This document shows, piece by piece, positions 18,033 through 26,086 of a stretch of DNA of 64,000 bases (position 1 is the stretch's first letter; every line of letters begins with the position of its first letter). The position numbers and the translations under genes were made by a program. This DNA is from Flavobacterium gillisiae (GTDB lineage Bacteria; Bacteroidota; Bacteroidia; Flavobacteriales; Flavobacteriaceae): the NCBI RefSeq assembly GCF_900107635.1, contig NZ_FNRD01000001.1:310001-374000 (forward strand), given 5' to 3'. The notes under the pieces are model-generated. The model did not search any database, was not told where the DNA came from, and saw only the letters and a program-made list of their open reading frames with translations.

Positions 18033-18747
18033 TATTTTTATCTTCTTTGTAATTTTACTTGTTCAAGTTGTTTCGGGGCAAGGTGTGGATTCTAAAAGAA
18101 TTCATGGAAAAATAAGTTTTGATTCAGTTTCTGTTGAAGGGGTGAATATTGTAAACTTAACGACAGAGCGGTCGACAGCTTCTGATAAAGATGGATTATT
18201 TTTTCTTTTTGCAAAAGAAGGGGATGTTTTAGTTTTTTCTGCGGTAAATCTCGTAACTTTACGTAAACGAGTTGATAAAAACGATTTGTCGGCTGATGTT
18301 GTTTCAATTCAAATGACTGCTGAAAGTATTGAATTAAAGGAGGTTGTTATTGATGAAAATACTCAGATAAGTGCAGAGAATTTAGGGATTATTCCTTTTG
18401 GTCAAAAGAAATACACAGCTGCCGAAAGGAAGTTTTATACTGCGACCTCCGGTGGAGGTATCGACGGACTTTTGAATTCGATTTCAGGACGAAAAGCCAT
18501 GCTTAAAAAAGAAATTGCAGTAGAGTATAAAGAACAAATGTTAATGAGGTTAGACTACCTTTTTTTACCTGAATATTATACGGAAACATTAAATATTCCT
18601 CATGAGTATGTTCGAGGATTTCAATATTATTGTGTTGAAGACAGCGATTTAGTTGCGTCTTTAAATTCAAGAAACAAAACATTGTCTCAGTTTCTGATTA
18701 TTACCTTAGCCAAGAAATACAATAAAACTATAGCAAATGAAAATTAA
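18019..18747 (+). CDS. Secreted carboxypeptidase-regulatory-like protein, paralogue 2 of 3
   Basis: I choose GTG 18019 (KTNSIFIFFVILLVQVVSGQ signal peptide, about 242 residues); a TTG at 18013 is two codons upstream. The beta-sandwich half (VEGVNIVNLTTERS, KDGLFFLFA) and the second half (LGIIPFGQKKYTAAERK, SGRKAMLKKE, IPHEYVRGFQYY) align with paralogue 1 throughout. It overlaps the previous gene by 14 bases and the next by 11, so the three are translationally coupled. Function unknown. Confidence 0.8.
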   Translation: MKTNSIFIFFVILLVQVVSGQGVDSKRIHGKISFDSVSVEGVNIVNLTTERSTASDKDGLFFLFAKEGDVLVFSAVNLVTLRKRVDKNDLSADVVSIQMTAESIELKEVVIDENTQISAENLGIIPFGQKKYTAAERKFYTATSGGGIDGLLNSISGRKAMLKKEIAVEYKEQMLMRLDYLFLPEYYTETLNIPHEYVRGFQYYCVEDSDLVASLNSRNKTLSQFLIITLAKKYNKTIANEN

Positions 18748-19480
18748 AATATTACTATTATCGTTGTTTTGTCAACTATGCTTTGGCCAAATAGAATCTA
18801 GACAAGCGTTTAAAGGTCAGGTTAGGAATGATTTGGCGCCAGTTGAAAATGTAATTGTTTTTGATGCTAATTCAAAAACGGGTGCAGTTGTCAATCAATA
18901 CGGTTTTTTTACTGTTATGGCTAAAGTGAATGATACTTTAGTTTTTTCTAGTTTGACATTTAAATCTAAAAAAATTGTGCTGTCTGAAAAAGATTTTATT
19001 ACCCCTCAATTTGTTGTAACACTTGAAGTGTTTACAAATGAATTGAAGGAAGTGTTAATCGCAGCCAAAAAAGAACTTAATCCAGTTGCTGGAGGCTCTC
19101 AAAAATATGTCGATTTGATGTATTTTGGCGATGAGAAGTCTGCGCTAAAAAACACAGCGATGCCACGAGATGGAAGTATTGAGTACGGGACGGACTTTGT
19201 TAGGATATACAAAGATGTTGTAAAAATACTGCGAAGAAACAATCCTGAAAAAATCGATTTTTATAAAGATACAAGCTTCTCAGAGCTTGTTTTGAAAAAA
19301 GTTAATTATTCTTTTTTTGCTAATACGTTGAGTTTAAAAGATGATGAGATTAAACTCTTTCTTGTTTTTTGTGAGAACGATCCAAAATCAAGAATGTTAA
19401 TGCAGCCTAGTGAGGAATTTCAACTTATGGATTTTCTTATCACAAAAAATAAAGAATACAAAAAAATCACCACCTTTTAG
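18737..19480 (+). CDS. Secreted carboxypeptidase-regulatory-like protein, paralogue 3 of 3
   Basis: A 247-residue protein with a signal peptide (KIKILLLSLFCQLCFGQ) and the same regulatory-like beta-sandwich (VENVIVFDANSKTGA, NDTLVFSSLTFKSKK). Its second half is much more divergent than those of copies 1 and 2; only the general plan remains recognisable and the GR-x-A-x-LKKE block is missing. Its ATG overlaps the previous gene by 11 bases. About 135 bases downstream lies a decayed copy of its last 30-40 codons. Function unknown. Confidence 0.78.
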   Translation: MKIKILLLSLFCQLCFGQIESRQAFKGQVRNDLAPVENVIVFDANSKTGAVVNQYGFFTVMAKVNDTLVFSSLTFKSKKIVLSEKDFITPQFVVTLEVFTNELKEVLIAAKKELNPVAGGSQKYVDLMYFGDEKSALKNTAMPRDGSIEYGTDFVRIYKDVVKILRRNNPEKIDFYKDTSFSELVLKKVNYSFFANTLSLKDDEIKLFLVFCENDPKSRMLMQPSEEFQLMDFLITKNKEYKKITTF

Positions 19481-19492
19481 ATAGATAGTAGA

Positions 19493-19604
19493 GGATGTCC
19501 TTTTTTGTGTATGCTTCCAAAGAAGATTTTACTTTTAGTAAGGGGATTTCATTTCAACTTCTTGATTTTCTTACTACGGTAAACTAAGAGTACAAAAGAA
19601 TTGC
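19493..19604 (+). pseudogene. Remnant of a duplicated C-terminal end of paralogue 3
   Basis: Read in one frame from 19495, this stretch gives FQLLDFLTTVN, a stop, then EYKRI. The end of paralogue 3 reads FQLMDFLITKNKEYKKI. At DNA level 19552-19574 matches 19418-19440 at about 20 of 23 positions, a spacing of 134 bases. So this is a decayed partial tandem copy with an in-frame stop. The promoter of the next gene has formed at its end. Confidence 0.65.
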
Positions 19605-19612
19605 TATTTTTG
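19605..19612 (+). promoter_or_regulatory. -7 box of the DUF6702 gene, four bases from the ATG
   Basis: TATTTTTG ends only four bases before the ATG at 19617, so the transcript probably begins at or next to the start codon (leaderless). Confidence 0.6.
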
Positions 19613-19616
19613 CAAT

Positions 19617-20120
19617 ATGAAAAAAACAATATTATATCTCTTTTTCGGAGTTTTCTTCCTGAGCTTAACTTCTTTTGGATTTCATAAATTTTATGTAGCG
19701 GTGTATCAAATTAATTATGCGCCTGAAAAGGAAATGCTACAAATTACCTCAAGAATTTTTGTAGATGACTTGAATAAAGCTTTAGAAAAAAAATACAATA
19801 AGAAACTTTATTTAGGTACTGATAAAGAATCTCCTGAAGATGTGGTTTTACTTAAAAAATATTTATCAGAGCACTTTACAATAAAAGTCAACGGACAATC
19901 TAGGCCTAGTAATTTTTTGAGTAAAGAGTTAGAAGGGGATGTTCTTATTTGTTATTCAAGTATAAAAGATGTTTCTAAATTAAAAACCTTAGAAGTTTAT
20001 AATTCTGTTTTGGTAGATTGGGATTCAGAGCAGCAAAACATTGCTCACTTCACTATTTTGGGGACGAAACAGAGTTTTCTTTTTACTGTTTCTTCGACTA
20101 AACGAATGTTAAAATTCTGA
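19617..20120 (+). CDS. DUF6702 family protein
   Basis: A 167-residue exported protein with a signal peptide (KKTILYLFFGVFFLSLTSFGFHKF). Members of DUF6702 have this size and the HKFYVAVYQINYAPEKEMLQITSRIF opening, here about residues 22-47, written as HKFYVAVYQ ... LQITSRIF. The mature domain is predicted all-beta with a mid-helix. Function unknown. It lies 64 bases upstream of an M1 metallopeptidase gene on the same strand, and the two may be co-transcribed. Confidence 0.8.
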   Translation: MKKTILYLFFGVFFLSLTSFGFHKFYVAVYQINYAPEKEMLQITSRIFVDDLNKALEKKYNKKLYLGTDKESPEDVVLLKKYLSEHFTIKVNGQSRPSNFLSKELEGDVLICYSSIKDVSKLKTLEVYNSVLVDWDSEQQNIAHFTILGTKQSFLFTVSSTKRMLKF

Positions 20121-20184
20121 TAAAATAACTGTTATTTGCTAAAAAACAGTATTTTCACGCACTTAAATAATTCGAATTCTATCC

Positions 20185-22425
20185 ATGAAAAAAATCACAT
20201 TATTTTTTATTCTTCCAGCAATGTTATTTGCTCAAGAAAAAGCAACAACGGTAACTCCAAAGCAATCAGGTAAGTACGATACGAACAAGTTCAGCCAGAT
20301 GTACGATTTATTGGCAACGCCTAATATGTTTCGTAACGCTGCAGGTGCTCCCGGTCCAGCTTATTATCAACAACAAGCAGATTATAAAATCGACATCGAG
20401 TTAGATGATAAAAACGCTAAATTAAGTGGTTCTGAAACGGTTACTTACTATAACAATTCACCAGATAATCTAGATTATTTATGGGTACAATTGGATCAAA
20501 ATCAAGCGGCTAAAGATTCTGAATCTCCTCTAGCTGAAAGCGAGAGAATTACACAAACTTTCCCGGCTTCTGGTTTTGCTGATAAATTTTTAAAGAAAGA
20601 TTTAGACCGTGGGTTTAATATTGAGTATGTTAAAGATGTCAAAGGCGCTCCAATGACTTATACTATCAATCATACGATGATGAGAATTGATTTGGCTTCT
20701 CCATTGAAACCGGGTACTTCAATTTCATTTTCAGTTAAATGGTGGTATAACATCAATAACTACCAAAAAGAAGGTGGTCGTTCTGGATATGAATTATTCG
20801 AAAAAGAAGGAAACAAGATTTATGTAATTGCTCAATTCTATCCAAGAATGGCAGTTTATAATGATGTTGAAGGTTGGCAAAACATGCAATTTTGGGGAAG
20901 TGGCGAATTCGCTGTTCCTTTTGGAAATTTTGATGTTAACATAACTGTTCCTGCAGATCACGTTATGGAGGCAACAGGAGAATTGATGAACAGAAGTGAA
21001 GTGTTTACACCTGCTCAAGTAAAAAGATATGAGTTAGCTCAAAAAACATTCGATAAACCTGTTTTAATTGTTACTCAGGCAGAAGCAGAAGCAGCTGAAA
21101 AAGGGTTTTCTGACAAGAAAAAAACATGGAAGTTCAGCGCTAAAAACGTTAGGGATTTTGGTATAGCGACTTCTAGAAAATTCATTCTTGACGCAATGGC
21201 TGTTCAATTAAGTACTAAAACTACGATGGCTGTTTCAATTTATCCTAAAGAAGCAAATCCGCTTTGGGGAGAAACATCAACAGTAACAGTAGCGCACACA
21301 TTAAGAAGTTATTCTTCGCATACCTTTGATTATCCTTATCCAAAAGCAGTTTCAGTTTCTGCCGAAGACCAAGGAATGGAATACCCTATGATTTGTTGGA
21401 ATTTTGGTCGTCCTGATGAAAATGGAGTGACGAGCGAGCAAATTAAAAATGGGATGATGGGTGTTGTGATTCATGAAGTAGGACATAACTTTTTCCCAAT
21501 GATTGTGAATTCTGATGAGCGTCAATGGACATGGATGGATGAAGGCTTAAACTCTTTTATGGAATTCATGGCAGAAGATGAGTTGGGGACTAATTTTCCT
21601 TCAAGACGTGGTCCTGCAAAAAATATTGTACCGTATATGAGTGGGGACCAAAATTTCTTGGAACCTATCATGTCAAATTCAGAGACTATCATACAGTTTG
21701 GTAATAATGCATACGGAAAACCTGCTACAGGATTAAATATTCTTAGAGAAACGATAATGGGGAGAGAATTGTTTGATTATGCTTTTAAAGTATATGCAAA
21801 CCGTTGGAAATTTAAACATCCTACTCCAGAAGACTTCTTTAGAACAATGGAAGACGCGTCTGCTGTTGATCTGGACTGGTTCTTTAGAGGCTGGTTTTAC
21901 TCCACTGACTTTGTAGATATTGGTATTAAAGAAGTGAAACAATATTATGTTTCTGAAACGGCTACAAAAGAATTAAAAGACGCCAAGGTAAGAAAAGGTC
22001 GTTTTGGTTTAGATAAAGGGCCATTCGTTTATTTAGTGGCAGAGAACAATGCAGAGTTAAAATCAAATCAAAAGAAAGCACTGAAAATAGAGGATGTAAA
22101 ATTGCTTTCAGATTATGTAGGTACACTTACAGCTGAAGAAAAAGGAAGTCTTAAATCTCCAAAATACTTCTATGAAGTAGAGTTCAATAAACCAGGCGGA
22201 ATGATTATGCCTATACTAGTTGAAATCACATATGAGGATGGTACAATTGAGAATTTCAAATATCCAGCTCAAATTTGGAGAAAAAATAACGAGAGTGCTA
22301 AAAAGGTATACGCTACTGAGAAAGCAATCAAAAAAATTCAAATTGACCCTAAATTAGAAACAGCAGATATTGATGTGACTAATAATACTTGGCCAAAAGC
22401 AGAAGTGAAAAGTAAATTTGACTAA
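20185..22425 (+). CDS. M1 family zinc metallopeptidase (aminopeptidase-like)
   Basis: A 746-residue exported enzyme with a signal peptide ending LFAQ. The zinc site is HEVGHNFFP (about residues 430-438), with the third ligand Glu in WMDEGLNSF about 18 residues later. The substrate-binding GAMEN motif of classical M1 enzymes is replaced by QGMEYP, as in other bacterial members that lack strict aminopeptidase consensus. The N-terminal beta domain (about 45-260) and a C-terminal beta region are present. Probably a periplasmic or outer-membrane peptidase. A strong terminator follows. Confidence 0.92.
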   Translation: MKKITLFFILPAMLFAQEKATTVTPKQSGKYDTNKFSQMYDLLATPNMFRNAAGAPGPAYYQQQADYKIDIELDDKNAKLSGSETVTYYNNSPDNLDYLWVQLDQNQAAKDSESPLAESERITQTFPASGFADKFLKKDLDRGFNIEYVKDVKGAPMTYTINHTMMRIDLASPLKPGTSISFSVKWWYNINNYQKEGGRSGYELFEKEGNKIYVIAQFYPRMAVYNDVEGWQNMQFWGSGEFAVPFGNFDVNITVPADHVMEATGELMNRSEVFTPAQVKRYELAQKTFDKPVLIVTQAEAEAAEKGFSDKKKTWKFSAKNVRDFGIATSRKFILDAMAVQLSTKTTMAVSIYPKEANPLWGETSTVTVAHTLRSYSSHTFDYPYPKAVSVSAEDQGMEYPMICWNFGRPDENGVTSEQIKNGMMGVVIHEVGHNFFPMIVNSDERQWTWMDEGLNSFMEFMAEDELGTNFPSRRGPAKNIVPYMSGDQNFLEPIMSNSETIIQFGNNAYGKPATGLNILRETIMGRELFDYAFKVYANRWKFKHPTPEDFFRTMEDASAVDLDWFFRGWFYSTDFVDIGIKEVKQYYVSETATKELKDAKVRKGRFGLDKGPFVYLVAENNAELKSNQKKALKIEDVKLLSDYVGTLTAEEKGSLKSPKYFYEVEFNKPGGMIMPILVEITYEDGTIENFKYPAQIWRKNNESAKKVYATEKAIKKIQIDPKLETADIDVTNNTWPKAEVKSKFD

Positions 22426-22438
22426 GTAATAAGCTTAA

Positions 22439-22470
22439 AAAAAAAGACTCAATTTTGAGTCTTTTTTTTT
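22439..22470 (+). terminator. Terminator after the M1 peptidase gene
   Basis: Stem AAAAGACTCA / TGAGTCTTTT around a 4-base loop, with a long T run. Confidence 0.88.
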
Positions 22471-22505
22471 ATGAAAAATTTAAAAGACACCGATTCTAAA
22501 TTTGG

Positions 22506-22513
22506 TATCTTTG
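22506..22513 (+). promoter_or_regulatory. -7 box of the tat-PAP2 operon
   Basis: TATCTTTG, 21 bases before the ATG at 22535. It excludes an upstream start at 22502, which lies before the box. Confidence 0.6.
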
Positions 22514-22534
22514 CAGCAATTAAAATTAATAATT

Positions 22535-22861
22535 ATGTTTGGTATAGGAGGAGGAGAGTTAGTTTTTATATTGTTTATAGTACTAATGCTTTTTGGTTCG
22601 GATAAGGTACCAGAAATGGCTCGAACTATGGGTAAAGCGATGGCGCAATTAAAACATGCGACTAACGACATAAAAAGTGAAATTCAAAAAGGGGTTGAGG
22701 CTAATGGTCTTGATGCAAAATCCTTGTCAGATATGACGGGTAACTTTAATACCCAGATTGATAAAGTTAAGAATGACCTTATGGGTGATTCCATTACTCA
22801 GGCTACTAAAGTTAAGGAAGATATAGAAGAGATTACTGGACCTGTAAAACGCAGTAAATAA
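22535..22861 (+). CDS. Twin-arginine translocase subunit TatA/TatB-like
   Basis: A 108-residue protein with the TatA/B plan: one N-terminal membrane helix (about residues 8-21, ELVFILFIVLMLF), a FGSDKVPEMAR hinge (FG-x-x-K-x-P-E-x-A-R) and an amphipathic helix (GKAMAQLKHATNDI), then a polar tail. Whether it acts as TatA or TatB cannot be decided; no tatC is nearby. Its stop overlaps the next ATG by one base (TAATG). Confidence 0.88.
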   Translation: MFGIGGGELVFILFIVLMLFGSDKVPEMARTMGKAMAQLKHATNDIKSEIQKGVEANGLDAKSLSDMTGNFNTQIDKVKNDLMGDSITQATKVKEDIEEITGPVKRSK

Positions 22862-23424
22862 TGCTCGATAAAATTCTGACTCTGGATACTGAATTACTCA
22901 TCTACTTGAATAGTTTAGGTTCAGAAAGGTATGATGGTCTTTGGCTAATAATTACCCAACAGCTCTACTGGACTCCCTTTTTTCTCGTGCTTTTATACTT
23001 TATTTATAAAAAATTGGGAACCAAGCAAACCCTGTATTTTATCTTGGCTCTAGCCGTTTTAATTACATTCACGGACCAGGTAACTAACTTGTTTAAAAAT
23101 GGATTTCAAAGACTGCGTCCCTGCAGTAACCCTGAAATTAATACCATAATACGAGTAGTACAAATTCGTACTTCTTTTAGCTTTTTCTCAGGTCACGCTG
23201 CAAATAGTATGGCAGTTGCCACATTTATTTATAGTGTTATATACCGTCATTACAAATACGGCTACTTACTATTTTTATGGCCACTAGTCTTCGCTTATAG
23301 TAGGATTTATTTGGGCTTGCATTATCCAATAGATATTTTTTGTGGGTATTTATTCGGGATATTTTCAGGGTATTCAGTCTTTAAAATATATCAAGCAGTC
23401 CAAAAAAGATATTTTCCGCTTTAA
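22861..23424 (+). CDS. PAP2-family membrane phosphatase
   Basis: A 187-residue integral membrane protein with the three phosphatase motifs: KNGFQRLRP (motif 1, K-x6-RP), FSGHA (motif 2) and SRIYLGLHYPID (motif 3, SR-x5-H-x3-D). Five or six membrane helices surround them. Members dephosphorylate lipid phosphates such as undecaprenyl pyrophosphate or phosphatidic acid; which is not visible here. It is translationally coupled to the TatA/B gene, though the functional reason is unclear. Confidence 0.92.
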   Translation: MLDKILTLDTELLIYLNSLGSERYDGLWLIITQQLYWTPFFLVLLYFIYKKLGTKQTLYFILALAVLITFTDQVTNLFKNGFQRLRPCSNPEINTIIRVVQIRTSFSFFSGHAANSMAVATFIYSVIYRHYKYGYLLFLWPLVFAYSRIYLGLHYPIDIFCGYLFGIFSGYSVFKIYQAVQKRYFPL

Positions 23425-23491
23425 TTTTCAGGAGCAATTCCAGCTGTTCATTTCAATCTTATGACTGAAAAATGGTTTTTTCAATAACAAT

Positions 23492-23521
23492 AAAGGAGCT
23501 TCCGTTGGTCGCTCTTTTTTG
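23492..23521. terminator. Weak terminator hairpin between convergent genes
   Basis: AAAGGAGC pairs with GCTCTTTT (one G-T pair) around an 11-base loop, followed by a T run on the plus strand. It probably ends the tat-PAP2 transcript. Confidence 0.5.
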
Positions 23522-23584
23522 TTTAGAAAAAATTCATTTTCATCCATAAGGATTTTTATTTCCATCTGGGCTAAAAATTAAAAG

Positions 23585-24226
23585 CTACAATACTCTACTT
23601 ACCGTTAAGCCATCTCTAATAGGCAGCAAAACAGTTTCTACCCTAAGGTCATTTTTTAATAATGCGTTGTATTCTACCAGTATTTTAGTGCTTATATCAT
23701 TTGGATGAATTGGTTCTAAAACTTTTCCGCTCCACAAAACATTGTCCGAAAGGATAATTCCTCCTTTGTTCATTTTTGGCAAAATGATGTTGAAATAATT
23801 AATGTAGTTTTCCTTATCGGCGTCAATAAAAACCAAATCGAATTTGACTTCCAATTTAGGGATAATATCCACTGCTTCTCCTAGATGCTGAACAATTTGT
23901 TTTCCCCAAGGAGACTTGTCAAAATGCTTTCTCTGGAAATCAATTAACTCTTCTTTAATATCAATGGTATGAAGTGTGCCGTTTTCCTGCATTCCTTCAC
24001 ATAAACACAAAGCAGAATAGCCAGTATACGTTCCGATTTCGAGAATATTCAACGGACGAATCAATTTGGCCAGCATACTCAAAACGCGTCCTTGAAAATG
24101 CCCGCTTAACATGCGAGGCAGTAAAATTTTCTGATAGGTTTCCTTGTTTAGCGCTGCTAATAATTCAGGCTCTTTTTCAGAGTGTTGCTCAATATAATCT
24201 TCTAATTCTTGGGAAATGAAGTGCAT
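23585..24226 (-). CDS. O-methyltransferase (catechol-OMT-like)
   Basis: A 213-residue cytosolic SAM-dependent enzyme of the Methyltransf_3 family (PF01596). Motif I is LEIGTYTGYSALCL (about residues 61-74), the acidic ribose-binding region is HTIDIKEE, and the metal-binding Asp stretch is FDLVFIDADKENY (about 130-142). The substrate is unknown. Its ATG overlaps the stop of the toxin gene by one base (TAATG), so it is the third gene of an antitoxin-toxin-methyltransferase operon. Confidence 0.92.
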   Translation of the reverse strand: MHFISQELEDYIEQHSEKEPELLAALNKETYQKILLPRMLSGHFQGRVLSMLAKLIRPLNILEIGTYTGYSALCLCEGMQENGTLHTIDIKEELIDFQRKHFDKSPWGKQIVQHLGEAVDIIPKLEVKFDLVFIDADKENYINYFNIILPKMNKGGIILSDNVLWSGKVLEPIHPNDISTKILVEYNALLKNDLRVETVLLPIRDGLTVSRVL

Positions 24227-24510
24227 TATTTAAAATTAAAATTATTTAAATCTTGGTAATTATTCCAAAATCGCAATAGGTATATGGTTTCGTTTTTGAC
24301 GGAATAATAAATCGTAATTTGTTTTGTAATTACCATTTTATAAACATTCCTGTAATCGCAAGTAGGAAAAGTTACATTCCTTTTTATTAGCAACGCTAGC
24401 GAGTAATCGACTTCATTGATAAAATTTAAAACTTCTTTTTCTGACCAACGATTTTCTAAATATTCAATATTTTTTCCAATAATCGTCTTTGGATACAAAA
24501 GTCCATTCAA
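24226..24510 (-). CDS. RelE/ParE-superfamily toxin
   Basis: A 94-residue protein whose C-terminal half (VYKMVITKQITIYYSV, IYLLRFWNNYQD) matches the family of small RelE/ParE-fold toxins, which act as mRNA interferases or gyrase poisons. The start is TTG at 24510-24508, overlapping the antitoxin stop by four bases (TTGA). An ATG four bases downstream is out of frame. The order antitoxin then toxin is the usual one. Target and activity cannot be told from sequence. Confidence 0.82.
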   Translation of the reverse strand: MNGLLYPKTIIGKNIEYLENRWSEKEVLNFINEVDYSLALLIKRNVTFPTCDYRNVYKMVITKQITIYYSVKNETIYLLRFWNNYQDLNNFNFK

Positions 24511-24761
24511 TTTTCATCTTTAAAGTATTTTGAATACCTCTTCTTTGTTTCTTCCATCACAAAATCGTGAGACGTAGTTTGTTTATTTTCCACTTGATTA
24601 AGTGCTTCGTCTATCGCTTTTCTCTCTTGTGGCGTCATTAAATTTTCAGACGGGTCTTCATTTAAATAATTATCAAAAACAGATGATACAATACGAAGTA
24701 CTCGTTCGTCTGCTAAATCTAATTGAAGTTTTATTTTTTCTTTTAATTCTAGAAGTCCCAT
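24507..24761 (-). CDS. Antitoxin of the RelE/ParE-type module
   Basis: I choose ATG 24761-24759 (84 residues, MGLLELKEKI). A longer frame to 24800 would begin with TTG upstream of the promoter box at 24780-24787. The protein is highly charged and helical, with a C-terminal stretch (AIDEALNQVENKQTTSHDF) typical of small antitoxins that wrap the toxin. No DNA-binding domain is obvious, but a small inverted repeat upstream suggests autoregulation. It overlaps the toxin gene by four bases. Confidence 0.78.
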   Translation of the reverse strand: MGLLELKEKIKLQLDLADERVLRIVSSVFDNYLNEDPSENLMTPQERKAIDEALNQVENKQTTSHDFVMEETKKRYSKYFKDEN

Positions 24762-24779
24762 GTTTATTGCATTTGTACA

Positions 24780-24816
24780 CAAATTTACAAAAAAATACAA
24801 TAGCTTGCTGTATTGT
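24780..24816 (-). promoter_or_regulatory. Toxin-antitoxin promoter and candidate operator
   Basis: The -7 box TAAATTTG is at 24787-24780. Upstream of it, ACAATA (24797-24802) and TATTGT (24811-24816) form an inverted repeat with an 8-base spacer, where an autorepressor could bind. Confidence 0.45.
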
Positions 24817-24949
24817 GTCTAGTCCTCTGTTTCTTTTTTTTATAATTTTAATGCTTCAATTCTTGGAAAATGAAGTGTGTTTTTTGAGTTTTTTTCGAAG
24901 ATGAACGAAGTTATTAAATTATCAAAACAACAAATCAAGAAATAGTCAT

Positions 24950-24957
24950 TAAATTTG
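24950..24957 (+). promoter_or_regulatory. -7 box of rlmN, four bases from the ATG
   Basis: TAAATTTG ends four bases before the rlmN ATG, the same geometry as for the DUF6702 gene. A leaderless transcript is implied. Confidence 0.6.
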
Positions 24958-24961
24958 CAGC

Positions 24962-26005
24962 ATGCAAATTGAGAAAAAAGACATACGAGCCGTATCGAAA
25001 GAATTATTACGTGAATTTTTTGTTACCCATGGGGACAAAGCTTTTCGCGGGAATCAAGTATACGAATGGTTGTGGAGCAAGGGCGCTCACAGTTTTGAGG
25101 ATATGACTAATATTTCTAAGGAAACACGAGCCATGTTAGAAAGTAACTTCGTCATCAATCACATTAAAGTTGATACAATTCAACGTTCTGACGATGGAAC
25201 CATTAAAAATGCAGTTCGTTTGCATGATGGGTTAGTGGTAGAATCGGTTTTGATTCCTACTAATACAAGAACAACTGCCTGTGTTTCTAGCCAGGTGGGT
25301 TGTAGTTTAGATTGTAATTTTTGTGCTACAGCACGATTAAAAAGAATGAGAAATTTAGAGCCAGGTGAGATCTACGATCAGGTATTGGCTATAGATAAAG
25401 AGAGTCGTTTGTATTTCAATCACCCTTTGTCAAATATTGTTTTTATGGGAATGGGAGAACCGCTCATGAATTACAATAATATGATGAAAGCAATCGAGAT
25501 GATTACTTCATCAGAAGGTTTAGGAATGTCTCCAAAGCGAATTATGGTTTCGACATCAGGAGTGCCAAAAATGATAAAAAAATTAGCTGATGATGATGTG
25601 AAAGTCAAGTTAGCGGTATCGCTTCATTCTGCGATTGATGAGATTCGTTCTAAAATTATGCCTTTCAGCAAAAATTTCCCTTTAGCAGACTTACGCGAAT
25701 CATTGGAATATTGGTACAGAAAAACCAAAAGCAAAATTTCCTATGAATATGTTGTTTGGAAAGATATCAATGACAACAAAGAGTCTATTGATGCCTTAGT
25801 GAAATTTTGCAAATATGTCCCTTGCAAAGTAAACCTGATAGAATATAATCCTATTGATGACGGCGAATTCCAGCAAGCCTCGGAGGAAGCGACAAATGCT
25901 TATATAAAAGCATTAGAAGCAAGCGGAATTGTGGTAAAAGTGCGTAGAAGTAGAGGAAAAGATATTGACGCTGCCTGCGGACAATTAGCAAATAAGCAAG
26001 CTTAG
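24962..26005 (+). CDS. rlmN: Dual-specificity 23S rRNA/tRNA adenine-C2 methyltransferase
   Basis: Radical-SAM enzyme that methylates C2 of A2503 in 23S rRNA and A37 of some tRNAs. The iron-sulfur cluster motif C-x3-C-x2-C is GCSLDCNFC (about residues 117-125). The SAM-binding GMGEPLMNY follows. The C-terminal resolving Cys lies in AACGQLANK near residue 341; the other catalytic Cys is the one before the cluster in TTACVSSQ. The length of 347 residues is normal. The start is chosen by family alignment. Confidence 0.97.
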   Translation: MQIEKKDIRAVSKELLREFFVTHGDKAFRGNQVYEWLWSKGAHSFEDMTNISKETRAMLESNFVINHIKVDTIQRSDDGTIKNAVRLHDGLVVESVLIPTNTRTTACVSSQVGCSLDCNFCATARLKRMRNLEPGEIYDQVLAIDKESRLYFNHPLSNIVFMGMGEPLMNYNNMMKAIEMITSSEGLGMSPKRIMVSTSGVPKMIKKLADDDVKVKLAVSLHSAIDEIRSKIMPFSKNFPLADLRESLEYWYRKTKSKISYEYVVWKDINDNKESIDALVKFCKYVPCKVNLIEYNPIDDGEFQQASEEATNAYIKALEASGIVVKVRRSRGKDIDAACGQLANKQA

Positions 26006-26035
26006 TTTTATCAAATATAGTATGGGAATCGGAAT

Positions 26036-26073
26036 AAAAAAGGGTTTGACTGATCAGTCAAACCCTTTTTTTT
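26036..26073. terminator. Bidirectional terminator
   Basis: Stem AAAAAGGGTTTGACTGA / TCAGTCAAACCCTTTTT with T runs on both strands, between convergent rlmN and the phosphatase gene. Confidence 0.9.
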
Positions 26074-26086
26074 CATAAGTGTTTTT

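Noticed and set aside
24762-24800. Longer antitoxin frame starting with TTG
   Set aside because: The extension spans the promoter box and its residues do not look like part of the antitoxin family.
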